Origin: JBIICS01 sp044238735
GTDB taxonomy: Bacteria > Bacteroidota > Bacteroidia > UBA4408
Length of the DNA stretch: 11,842 nucleotides
Direction of reading: 5' to 3'
Assembly (NCBI GenBank): GCA_044238735.1
Contig: JBIICS010000086.1
Span: 1-11,842 of the forward strand
Under the pieces are notes generated by a model. The model was given only the letters and a program-made list of their open reading frames with translations, was not told where the DNA came from and made no database searches. Shown here piece by piece: positions 1-8,036 of the stretch (position 1 is the first letter of the stretch; each line of letters starts with the position of its first letter). The position numbers were made by a program, and so were the translations under genes.

Positions 1-2
1 TA

Positions 3-3000
3 AAGGAAGCTGATTTCTATGTTTCTTACGATTTAGGGGATTTAGGAGGAAAATTGGTTGTAAAACCCGAAGATTTTTTAACTGCGGTTGATGTTAAGAA
101 AAAGGATAAATCTTTAATGTTTATAATGCCGGGTGCAAAGGAATATTTCTTCTCTAGTTTCGGCGAAAGTGAAAAAAACTCAAGGGATATTTATAAGGTA
201 GTTAAATTACCTTCGGGGGAGTTTAGTAAGCCTATTAACCTGGGTTCAATTATTAACACCAATAAAGACGAGGAATATCCTTTTATGCATCCTAACGGCA
301 AAACGTTATATTTTTGTTCTAAGGGGCATAACAGTATGGGAGGATATGATATTTTTAGAAGCGAATGGGACGCAAATACTTCTACCTGGAGCAAGCCTGT
401 AAACCTTGATTTTGCTATTAATTCTCCTGATGATGATATCATGTACATTACCAACAAGGAAAGTTCGCTCGCTTATTTTGCATCTAAACGATCAAATATT
501 TTAGGTAGAACTCACATCTATAAAATTAAGCAAGAGGAGGTTAAAGAAGATATTTTACTTGTATCCGGAAAAGTAGTTTTGCCCGCGGGTTCTGATTTAA
601 GCGCTTCTATTCAGGTTAAAGACGTTAACAATAAAGGAAAAATTATTGGTACATATCGGTCAAATCCCAAAACAGGCGCCTATTTAATTAATGTGCCGAA
701 TGGTGGAAATGTAGAGCTTATTATAGATGTTCCAAAATATTCTACTTTAACCAGACAATTTGAAGTGCCTAAATTTGATGATTTTAGTAAAACATTAAAA
801 CAGGAAATTGCGCAAAACGAAAACGATGCATCCTCTCTTGTTCTGAATAATAAGTTTAATGAAAGTACTTCGGAGGATGATAAAAATGCTGCACTTGCAT
901 TTATCAAGCAAAGTGCTAATTTGGATATAAATTATGATCCGGCTATTGAAGCAATAAATAACAAAGAGGACAGTGCTTCCAATGGACAAACTGAACCACT
1001 TGCCGAAAATACTACTCCAGATAAATCTGAATTAAATGAAAACCCTGAAAATGAGGAGAAAACTGTAGATGCTAAAGCGGAAAATAAACCGACAGAATCT
1101 TCAAAAAACAACAAAGGGGGAATGTCTGAGAATGAGCTTGTAAATATTGCATACGATGATGCTAAGCAGTCTCAACAAGAGGCAAAAGATATAAAGACCG
1201 AAGCCATTCAAGCCAGACAGGTTGTAGATAAAAAGAAACAAAATTTAGAGGAGGCAAAAGAAATGCTTTCTATTGCTAAAACTAATGAAGCCGCCGAAAC
1301 TGATCCTGCCAAAAAACAAGCAGCACAAAATTTACTTAGCGATCTTCAGTCGAAAGTAAATTCTCTTGAAACTCAAGTGCAGTTAACTGAGACTTTTGCC
1401 AATAAACTGGAGCAAAATGCGGCTAAAAAACAAGCTGAAGCAGAGGCAGAACTTAAGTATGCAAATGATTTGGAAACTGCCGTTAAATCTAATTCCGATA
1501 AGGGAGCCATTGCCCGATTAACAGAACAACGTAAAGAAATTGAGCAAGCTCACACCGATTATTCTGCAGAGGGACAGTTTGAAGAGATCAAAGATGCTGT
1601 AACCTCAAAGCAACTTGAAATAAATACCAATCAGGATAAAATAACAACTTTAAATAAAGATATACAGGAGCTGGAGGCCGAAAAAAATCAACTAATTCAG
1701 GAACAAGGAAAAACAAAAGATAATTCGGTTAAGCAAACATTAAGCAATCAGATTCAGGAAATTGAATCTGAGCAAAAATCTAAAAGAGATAATTTACTTT
1801 TGGCCGAAAACAAATCAAAACTTTTAAAAATACAATACGATAGTTTAAATAAGCAGGTTGATATTGTTAATAATCTGGTTGCAGAAATTAAATCTGCTAC
1901 TCCGGATTCTTTAGAAATAAATGCTCAAAAAGATTCTCCTGAAACGGAGGATATGGCAGTTGAAAATATTAAAAATTCCGAACCTGAAGTTGCGGTTAAA
2001 GCTAATAATTTTTCCTCCATTCCGTTAAGTACTAACGCTTCAAACGGTGTTATTGATGCTATAAATCAGAAAGCATATTTAAAAGAGATTGATCAAAACT
2101 TAAATCAAAATAAAGCTAAATCCGATCCTTTGGCTGTTGCAGAAGCTAATAATAAAACATATACCGATCTGTTAAGCGCTCTGGAAACTGATATTAATAT
2201 TACTAAACAACAAATTGAGTCGTCCGAAGATGAAGATGAAAAACAAAAACTTAATGCAGTTATTGCAGAGTTGGAAAACATTAAATTAAACGCTAAAACC
2301 GAGCTGGACAAAAACAATCAGGTTTTAGCATTGAATAAACCGGAAAGTGAAAATACCGCTACTGATAATTTAAAGCAATCACCCACTGTTGTATACAACA
2401 ACGAGTACAAGGAAGAATTAAATAAAGCAGATGCGGTAACTGACGACAAGGAAAGGGAAGAGTTAAAGAAAAAAATTAATGAAACTTGGTTAGCCAAAAT
2501 AAACACGGAAACTGAGGATATAAAAAATAAGATGACTACTGCAACTGAAGAGGAAAAGCCTATTTTGCAGGAAAAGCTTAAAGATTTGGCTATTGCGGCA
2601 AACGAACGTAAGGTAGCAATAAAGAATAATGAAGAAAAAATTAATCAATTAACACCCGTTGCTAATACTAATTCAGCAGATGTTTTAAATAATCAGAATC
2701 CTATTTCAAAAGATACTTTGGTAAATGAACCAATTTCAAAAAATAATTCAGCTGAGGCCAATATAGAAGAGTCAGATAATGCTATTAATACCAATAATCA
2801 AAACGTTAATAACAACAAAGTAGATTCTGCTCCTGTAAATCAAACCGAAAATGTTTTTACATCAGTTAATAAAGCGGTTGGTGTTTTTCCTCCTAATAGT
2901 GTATACAATGGAGTTATTTATACTTCACAAAGTGCTTCTCAGTCGCTCATGTTATATGGCCCTGGTCAAAAGAAAAGTGATAACTTAAGAAAGGAGTTGG

Positions 3001-5888
3001 ATTCTTTAAAAATTGTTTCTTCAAGTACATCAGATGAAGAGGACAAGCAAGCCCTTGATGAGTTGATAGAGGAGAAGCAACAAAAATTAAACGATGTTAA
3101 CGTTATTTTAGCTGAAGTTGTAGGTGAGGCAAATAAGCGTCAGTATTCAGATCAGAAGGAGGCGTTAATTAATCTCAAAAACAAAAATGTAAACAATTCT
3201 AGCGAACAGGTTGTAATGGCAAATGCATTAAGCAATGAAGCGGAAAATTTGTTTAAAGAGGCTCAGACTGTTCGTGAGCAGGTTAAATTAATAGAGAATT
3301 ATCAGGATAAAGAAGCAGCGCTTGCAAAAGCATATGATTTAGAAAAACAGTCATTCCAAAAGCAGCAAAAATCGTATGAATTATTTAATCAGGTATCTGA
3401 GGAGGTTTTAGCTGCAGATAATTCAAATAAAACAAGCGAACAGAAAACCGAAAACGAACGCGTTGCGTTAAACGATTCTGTTTCTAACGTCAATCAGAAT
3501 AACCCGTTAACAAACAAGCAATCTACTGCTATAGTGTCTACCAATGATACTTTAACAGCAAATATTAAAACGGATAATATAAACACTGAGGTAACTAGTT
3601 CCGAGAATAAGGGCCCAAAAGTAGAATCAAACGCTCGTTTGGATTCAATAAAGTCTACTCCGTTATATGATAAATATTCTATAATTGTTAAAGACAAATT
3701 AGCATATAAAGATTCTGCAGAAGCAACTAAGTCTGATTATAATGCATCTATCAATCAATTTAATGCACAATTCAAGAATTACAATCAACTTAAAAATAAG
3801 TTAGATACTGTAACTAAGGAAAGTGACAAGAAAATTTTAGCCGAACAGCTGGTAATTGAGGAAGCTAAAACGGATTCTTTAAAATCAATAATGCAATCTA
3901 AACGCCAGGTTTACGATAAAAGAAAGTTGCAATTGATGGAGGCAAATGCTGAAATTGATAGTTTAATGGTTAATTTAACTGAGGAAGAAAGAAACGATTT
4001 AACGATGGCCTATAACGGGACTTCCGTTTCCCCCAATACCTCAATTGATGAAGATATTGGTGTAGAATCAAAAATTCAAAGAACCGAACCAGAAAATAAA
4101 ACAGAAACAGAATCAACACCGGATGTTCAGAATATAGGTCCGGTTGCTTCAAAAGAAAATGAAAAAACGCCTGAAGTTCAAAACATAGGACCTGCTTCCT
4201 CAAAATCTAAAGAACCAACACCTGATGTTCAGAATATAGGTCCGGTTGCTGCAAAAGAAAATGAAAAAACGCCTGAAGTTCAAAACATAGGACCTGCTTC
4301 CTCAAAATCTAAAGAACCAACACCGGATGTTCAGAATATAGGTCCGGTTGCTTCAAAAGAAAATGAAAAAACGCCTGAAGTTCAAAACATAGGACCTGCT
4401 TCCAATAATAAACTAGCCTCTAATGCGGTTGTTGCTAAAACACCAAACACCAATAATTCAAAATCCAATCCGGTTGTTAATAACCCGTCTAAACCAGCTC
4501 CGGTAATGCCCGCTAAGGCTGTTTCTAATGCAACTAAAGTAGAAATTAAGGATAATAAAATAATTTTACCTAAAACATTTGATGAAATAAATATGTTCTT
4601 CGAAAAAGCTGAGAATTCGGTTTATTCTTCAAATAATCCAATCCCAATTGATGTTAATATTCCGGAGGGCCTAATCTTTAAAGTACAAATTGGTGCTTTC
4701 CGAAATCCTATACCACAGGATTTATTTAAAGGCTTTAATCCGGTAACCGGTGAAAGAACTCAAACCGGGGTTATTCGTTATTCAGCCGGATTCTTTAAAA
4801 AGTTTTTAATTGCCGACCAAGCAAAACGAGAAATTCAAAGTATGGGTTACCGCGATGCTTTTGTGGTAGCATTTTATAACGGTAAACGAATTTCAATTAA
4901 TGAGGCTATTGCTATGGATAAAAACGGTTCTTTAGCTTCAAATGTTACTGCACCTTTAAACGAAAAGTCTTCGACTGTTAGCTCAAATGCTAATGTTAAT
5001 CAACCAGATAATATTCAAGTTTCAGAAAATGGTCAGCCTGTTAATACTATCAATGATGCTTCTGTTGCTGTTGATAATAAAACCGGATCTAAAGATCTAA
5101 ACTCAACTAAGGGGCTTATATACACTGTTCAGATTGGTGTATACAGAAATCCGGTAACGGCTGCAAAATTATATAATGTAACCCCTATATATAGTGAGGT
5201 TCTTTCAACGGGTTTAATTCGTTATACCAGTGGCTTATTTAAGCAAGACGGGGAAGCTTCGTTAGCTAAAAATAAAATTGTTGCAAAAGGTATTAAAGAT
5301 GCGTTTGTTATTGCCTATAATAATGGTAAAAAAATATCTTTAGCGGAAGCTAGGGCGTTAAGCACCAATTCTTCAACCGAAGATACGCAAGGGACACAAA
5401 AGACTTTAACTCCCTCAACACAGCCGGTAGCTCCAGCCAATAAACAAAATATTGTTCCCGAAGTTAAACCAGCCGTTTCGGAAGTTATTCAAAAGCCAGC
5501 TAATGCCGATGTGGAATTATCAAATGTGCCTGCATCCAACCAACAACCGGATAATAATAAAATAAACGAATCGGATGCTGTACTAAAATTTAACACCACC
5601 AGCGATACAGGAATTGTTTACAAGGTTCAGATCGGTGTTTTTCGTAATGAGGTGCCTAACGATATTGCAGTATTGTTTTTGAGGGTTTCAAGTAAAGGGG
5701 TAGATCATTATCTGGATGAAGACAGTTTAACCTATTATACTCTAGGCAAGGTTCGAACATATGCAGAGGCTGATGAATTAAAACAGTATGCAATTCAGGA
5801 AGGAATTAGTAAACCTTTTGTAGTCGCTTACAAAAATGGTAAAAAAATAGACATTGAAGAAGCGAGGTCAATAACTGAAAAACCATAA
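3..5888 (+). CDS. Giant PD40 / coiled-coil / triple-SPOR envelope protein (5' end outside window)
   Basis: The frame is open to the left edge (first full codon at base 3), and the residues before the TTG at 54 (ADFYVSYDLGDLGGKLVV) read like ordinary PD40 protein. The TTG is therefore not the start; the true start and any signal peptide lie upstream. Modules in order: PD40 beta-propeller repeats (about 90-530, e.g. EYPFMHPNGKTLYF and GGYDIF); a carboxypeptidase-regulatory-like beta domain (about 555-775); an acidic linker; Glu/Lys/Gln-rich coiled-coil blocks (about 1128-1900, 2050-2345, 2400-2660, 2960-3420, 3660-3990) separated by Asn/Ser/Thr-rich linkers; a tandem repeat (4116-4403); and three SPOR-like modules (4668-4911, 5112-5361, 5610-5873), each opening with VQIG[AV][FY]RN and closing near FVVAYxNGKKI. 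PD40 proteins of Bacteroidota often end in an OmpA peptidoglycan-binding domain. Here SPOR modules, which in known cases bind denuded glycan strands, take that place. I infer a periplasmic or outer-membrane scaffold tied to the cell wall. Exact function unknown; the domain calls are fairly sure. Confidence 0.9.
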   Translation, partial: KEADFYVSYDLGDLGGKLVVKPEDFLTAVDVKKKDKSLMFIMPGAKEYFFSSFGESEKNSRDIYKVVKLPSGEFSKPINLGSIINTNKDEEYPFMHPNGKTLYFCSKGHNSMGGYDIFRSEWDANTSTWSKPVNLDFAINSPDDDIMYITNKESSLAYFASKRSNILGRTHIYKIKQEEVKEDILLVSGKVVLPAGSDLSASIQVKDVNNKGKIIGTYRSNPKTGAYLINVPNGGNVELIIDVPKYSTLTRQFEVPKFDDFSKTLKQEIAQNENDASSLVLNNKFNESTSEDDKNAALAFIKQSANLDINYDPAIEAINNKEDSASNGQTEPLAENTTPDKSELNENPENEEKTVDAKAENKPTESSKNNKGGMSENELVNIAYDDAKQSQQEAKDIKTEAIQARQVVDKKKQNLEEAKEMLSIAKTNEAAETDPAKKQAAQNLLSDLQSKVNSLETQVQLTETFANKLEQNAAKKQAEAEAELKYANDLETAVKSNSDKGAIARLTEQRKEIEQAHTDYSAEGQFEEIKDAVTSKQLEINTNQDKITTLNKDIQELEAEKNQLIQEQGKTKDNSVKQTLSNQIQEIESEQKSKRDNLLLAENKSKLLKIQYDSLNKQVDIVNNLVAEIKSATPDSLEINAQKDSPETEDMAVENIKNSEPEVAVKANNFSSIPLSTNASNGVIDAINQKAYLKEIDQNLNQNKAKSDPLAVAEANNKTYTDLLSALETDINITKQQIESSEDEDEKQKLNAVIAELENIKLNAKTELDKNNQVLALNKPESENTATDNLKQSPTVVYNNEYKEELNKADAVTDDKEREELKKKINETWLAKINTETEDIKNKMTTATEEEKPILQEKLKDLAIAANERKVAIKNNEEKINQLTPVANTNSADVLNNQNPISKDTLVNEPISKNNSAEANIEESDNAINTNNQNVNNNKVDSAPVNQTENVFTSVNKAVGVFPPNSVYNGVIYTSQSASQSLMLYGPGQKKSDNLRKELDSLKIVSSSTSDEEDKQALDELIEEKQQKLNDVNVILAEVVGEANKRQYSDQKEALINLKNKNVNNSSEQVVMANALSNEAENLFKEAQTVREQVKLIENYQDKEAALAKAYDLEKQSFQKQQKSYELFNQVSEEVLAADNSNKTSEQKTENERVALNDSVSNVNQNNPLTNKQSTAIVSTNDTLTANIKTDNINTEVTSSENKGPKVESNARLDSIKSTPLYDKYSIIVKDKLAYKDSAEATKSDYNASINQFNAQFKNYNQLKNKLDTVTKESDKKILAEQLVIEEAKTDSLKSIMQSKRQVYDKRKLQLMEANAEIDSLMVNLTEEERNDLTMAYNGTSVSPNTSIDEDIGVESKIQRTEPENKTETESTPDVQNIGPVASKENEKTPEVQNIGPASSKSKEPTPDVQNIGPVAAKENEKTPEVQNIGPASSKSKEPTPDVQNIGPVASKENEKTPEVQNIGPASNNKLASNAVVAKTPNTNNSKSNPVVNNPSKPAPVMPAKAVSNATKVEIKDNKIILPKTFDEINMFFEKAENSVYSSNNPIPIDVNIPEGLIFKVQIGAFRNPIPQDLFKGFNPVTGERTQTGVIRYSAGFFKKFLIADQAKREIQSMGYRDAFVVAFYNGKRISINEAIAMDKNGSLASNVTAPLNEKSSTVSSNANVNQPDNIQVSENGQPVNTINDASVAVDNKTGSKDLNSTKGLIYTVQIGVYRNPVTAAKLYNVTPIYSEVLSTGLIRYTSGLFKQDGEASLAKNKIVAKGIKDAFVIAYNNGKKISLAEARALSTNSSTEDTQGTQKTLTPSTQPVAPANKQNIVPEVKPAVSEVIQKPANADVELSNVPASNQQPDNNKINESDAVLKFNTTSDTGIVYKVQIGVFRNEVPNDIAVLFLRVSSKGVDHYLDEDSLTYYTLGKVRTYAEADELKQYAIQEGISKPFVVAYKNGKKIDIEEARSITEKP
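4116..4403 (+). repeat. 102-bp in-frame tandem repeat, about 2.8 copies
   Basis: Units begin at 4116, 4218 and 4320, each with a Thr-Pro-Asp-Val-Gln-Asn-Ile-Gly-Pro stretch. Each 34-residue unit consists of two related 17-residue halves (TPDVQNIGPVASKENEK, then TPEVQNIGPASSKSKEP). The third unit stops after 28 residues. By eye, units 1 and 3 are identical over 84 bp, and unit 2 differs at two bases (CCG to CCT, silent; TCA to GCA, Ser to Ala). The A and B halves differ much more from each other than the 102-bp copies do. This suggests an old 51-bp duplication followed by recent amplification of the 102-bp unit. It lies in the Pro/Lys/Glu-rich linker between the last coiled coil and the first SPOR module. 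Confidence 0.95.
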
Positions 5889-5890
5889 TC

Positions 5891-6172
5891 ATGATTTATT
5901 ATAGTAATACACAATTTGAAGAAGAAGTTGAAGTGCTTGAAAAAGTAGATATTCAAAAGAGTATTGTTTTGTTTAACGATGATTACAATACTTTTGACCA
6001 TGTAATAACTTGTCTGGTTGAATACTGCGATCATACTTTAGTTCAGGCCGAACAATGTGCTTATATTGTGCATTATAATGGAAAATGTTCGGTAAAAAGT
6101 GGTTCCTACAACGATTTAAAACCTATAAAAGAGGCCTTACAAGAAGAAGGTCTTTCGGTGCAGATTAGATAG
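5891..6172 (+). CDS. clpS: ATP-dependent Clp protease adaptor ClpS
   Basis: 93 residues. ClpS binds proteins with destabilising N-terminal residues (N-degrons) and delivers them to a Clp ATPase (ClpA in E. coli) for degradation in the cytoplasm. The core begins at Ile25-Val-Leu-Phe-Asn-Asp-Asp. Asn29, Asp30, Asp31 and His61 (in VHYNGK) align with E. coli Asn34, Asp35, Asp36 and His66 at the same 32-residue spacing, so the alpha-amino binding site is intact. The E. coli Met40 position is Phe35 here, within the DYNTFDHV form I associate with Bacteroidota. The N-terminal extension of about 24 residues is acidic. ATG lies two bases after the stop of the giant SPOR gene with no Shine-Dalgarno sequence nearby, so co-transcription and possibly translational coupling are likely. 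No Clp ATPase or protease gene is in the window. The family call is very safe. Confidence 0.95.
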   Translation: MIYYSNTQFEEEVEVLEKVDIQKSIVLFNDDYNTFDHVITCLVEYCDHTLVQAEQCAYIVHYNGKCSVKSGSYNDLKPIKEALQEEGLSVQIR

Positions 6173-6348
6173 ATTTAATTCTAATAAAGTATAATTTAAT
6201 TTCTAAGGTACGATCGGATGCTAATGGTTTTAAAATGGAATCGTTTTCCTGATTGTATTTTGTTAATCAATAAGTTGTCTTTCAAGTTTTAGCATTAGGG
6301 GTGTAGTGTTTTTACTTATTTTTTCCGAAATTCGCAACTTTAACTAAA

Positions 6349-7065
6349 GTGGAAAAAACCGAAATCATTATTCAAAAACTGGTGCTACAGGAACCGGTTA
6401 CCGCCCTTACCGATTTTATCGTTACATTTTTATGCATTTTATTTTATTTTAAATTAGGTAAAGCAGAATTCGTATCGCGCAGAAATAATTTATGGCGTAG
6501 TTTTTTTCTGTTTGTAGGTTTGTCTACTCTTTTTGGAGGAGTTGCTCATCTTTTAAGATTTTACTTGGATGGTCCCGTTCATAAAACTATATGGTTATGT
6601 ATGAATTTTCTTTCCGCAATATCTGTTTATTTTGCCGAACTCTCTGCTATTGAGGTTGTGATTAATAAAAGCAAAAAGAAACTCGTTAATTTGATTGCAC
6701 TTATATTATTGGTTTCCTTTACAGCGTTGAGTTTATACACCCAAAATTTCAACATTGCAAAAGTAAATATGGGTATTGGCCTCGTATTTATTTTAATAAG
6801 TCATCTTATAACCAATCGCCGTGGTATGGAGGGCAGCTTATATGTGGTTGCAGGGATGTCATGTTCGTTTATTCCTGTTTTTATTCACTCTCAAAAAATT
6901 TCATTAAACAAATGGTTTAATTTTAACGACATTAGCCATGTATTTATGATGTTAAGTCTTTATCTTATTTTTTTAGGTGTAACTGCATTTAATTTAAATG
7001 AAGGTGTAGAAGAGGACGTTGAAGAAACGATTCACAACAATTCTTTATCTCAATCACTCCACTAA
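6349..7065 (+). CDS. Seven-transmembrane protein of unknown function (DUF6962-like)
   Basis: 238 residues with seven hydrophobic segments at about 18-36, 50-70, 80-103, 111-130, 135-154, 162-180 and 194-215, and a short acidic C-terminal tail (EEDVEE). GTG at 6349 is the first possible start after an in-frame TAG at 6304; the next in-frame Met (residue 85) would remove two helices. Polar residues inside or beside helices stand out: Ser59 and His67 in helix 2, His180 at the end of helix 6, and Asp194 and His197 at the start of helix 7 (FNDISHVFMMLSLYL). This recalls the CREST superfamily (ceramidases, PAQR receptors, Per1), where Ser, Asp and His residues bind a metal, but the match is by eye and the usual His pair of helix 7 is not seen. 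The DUF6962 assignment is from memory. The 176 bp upstream (6173-6348) show no convincing terminator or promoter. The gene is 37 bp ahead of the methyltransferase. Confidence 0.8.
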   Translation: MEKTEIIIQKLVLQEPVTALTDFIVTFLCILFYFKLGKAEFVSRRNNLWRSFFLFVGLSTLFGGVAHLLRFYLDGPVHKTIWLCMNFLSAISVYFAELSAIEVVINKSKKKLVNLIALILLVSFTALSLYTQNFNIAKVNMGIGLVFILISHLITNRRGMEGSLYVVAGMSCSFIPVFIHSQKISLNKWFNFNDISHVFMMLSLYLIFLGVTAFNLNEGVEEDVEETIHNNSLSQSLH

Positions 7066-7102
7066 AAATTCTCAACTTTAAACTATTTTCTAATCCAAAT
7101 TA

Positions 7103-7978
7103 ATGATAAACCTGCTGAGCCCTCAAAATTGGAAAGATTACGAATTACTTGATTGTGGTAATTTTTTTAAGTTGGAGCGCTTCGGTCAGTATATAACAAT
7201 TCGTCCAGAGCCCCAGGCCCTTTGGGATCCCAAATGGAAAAAATCGGAATGGGAAAAGCTCGCAAATGTTATGTTTATTCAAAAATCGAGTGCAAGTGGT
7301 GACTGGAAACGATATAAAATGATGCCCGATCAGTGGAAGATTTCTTATACATTTCCGGGTAAAGGGGATGTTAAAATTTCACTGCGCTTAGGATTAACCT
7401 CATTTAAACATGTAGGTGTTTTTCCAGAACAAGCGGCCAATTGGGATTTCATTTACCAAAACTGTAAAAAATTAACTAAACCAAAATTTCTAAATCTCTT
7501 TGCTTATACCGGCGCAGCATCGTTGGCTGCAAAAGCTGGAGGTGCCGATGTAACCCATGTGGATAGCGTTAAGCAAGTAGTTAGTTGGAGTAAAGAAAAT
7601 ATGGAGTTGTCCGGATTAAGTGATATTCGTTGGGTGGTAGAGGATGCTCTAAAATTTGTTAAGCGTGAAGTTAAAAGAGGAAATAAATACAATGGTATTA
7701 TACTAGATCCGCCAGCATTTGGGCATGGACCTAACGGAGAAAAATGGAAACTCGAAGAAAATATTAACGAAATGATTAAAGAGGTGCTATCTATTTTAGA
7801 TCCCAAAAAACATTTCTTAATTATTAATGCCTATTCGTTGGGTTTATCCAGTTTGGTAATTGAAAATTTATTGAAAGAATTTGCAGGTGATAACCTTAAT
7901 ATAGGGGAGTTGTATCTAAATGCTAAGTCGGGTATTAATTTGCCATTGGGTGTTTGGGGCCGTTTTTCAAATTTTTAG
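7103..7978 (+). CDS. Class I SAM-dependent methyltransferase, RlmI-related (COG1092-like)
   Basis: 291 residues. An N-terminal beta-rich region (about 1-110) precedes a Rossmann methyltransferase fold: motif I at 129-140 (FLNLFAYTGAAS), an acidic SAM-ribose residue near Asp154 (THVDSV), and motif IV DPPAF at 202-206. The closing LPLGVWGRF resembles the end of the family to which the 23S rRNA m5C methyltransferase RlmI belongs. It differs from RlmI in two ways: there is no N-terminal PUA RNA-binding domain, and the position of the RlmI SCS motif reads AYS (residues 243-245, in LIINAYSLGLSS). The substrate is therefore open; nucleic acid is most likely, but 5-methylcytosine chemistry using that Cys is not expected. 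Start ATG at 7103, 37 bp after the preceding gene, with an A/T-rich leader and no Shine-Dalgarno. Probably in one operon with the genes on either side. Confidence 0.9.
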   Translation: MINLLSPQNWKDYELLDCGNFFKLERFGQYITIRPEPQALWDPKWKKSEWEKLANVMFIQKSSASGDWKRYKMMPDQWKISYTFPGKGDVKISLRLGLTSFKHVGVFPEQAANWDFIYQNCKKLTKPKFLNLFAYTGAASLAAKAGGADVTHVDSVKQVVSWSKENMELSGLSDIRWVVEDALKFVKREVKRGNKYNGIILDPPAFGHGPNGEKWKLEENINEMIKEVLSILDPKKHFLIINAYSLGLSSLVIENLLKEFAGDNLNIGELYLNAKSGINLPLGVWGRFSNF

Positions 7979-8036
7979 GAATAATAATTTAAATTTTGAA
8001 CTATAAATACTGAAATTAGGAATCAGAATTAACAAG

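Noticed and set aside
54..56. TTG at 54 as the start codon of the giant gene
   Set aside because: The same frame is open to the window edge and encodes PD40-like residues before it, so the gene is truncated by the window.
3970..4203. Minus-strand reading frames inside the giant gene, such as 3970-4203 and 2105-2317
   Set aside because: They lie wholly opposite clear coding sequence, show no recognisable domain, and are expected by chance opposite a long AT-rich gene.
6317..6324. TATTTTTT as a Bacteroidota -7 box for the seven-helix protein gene
   Set aside because: It lacks the final G of TAnnTTTG and no TTG or TTTG lies at the right distance upstream; T-runs are frequent in this AT-rich gap.
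7504..7806. A 100-residue minus-strand frame opposite the methyltransferase gene
   Set aside because: It is antisense to the conserved SAM-binding and DPPAF region and has no recognisable features of its own.
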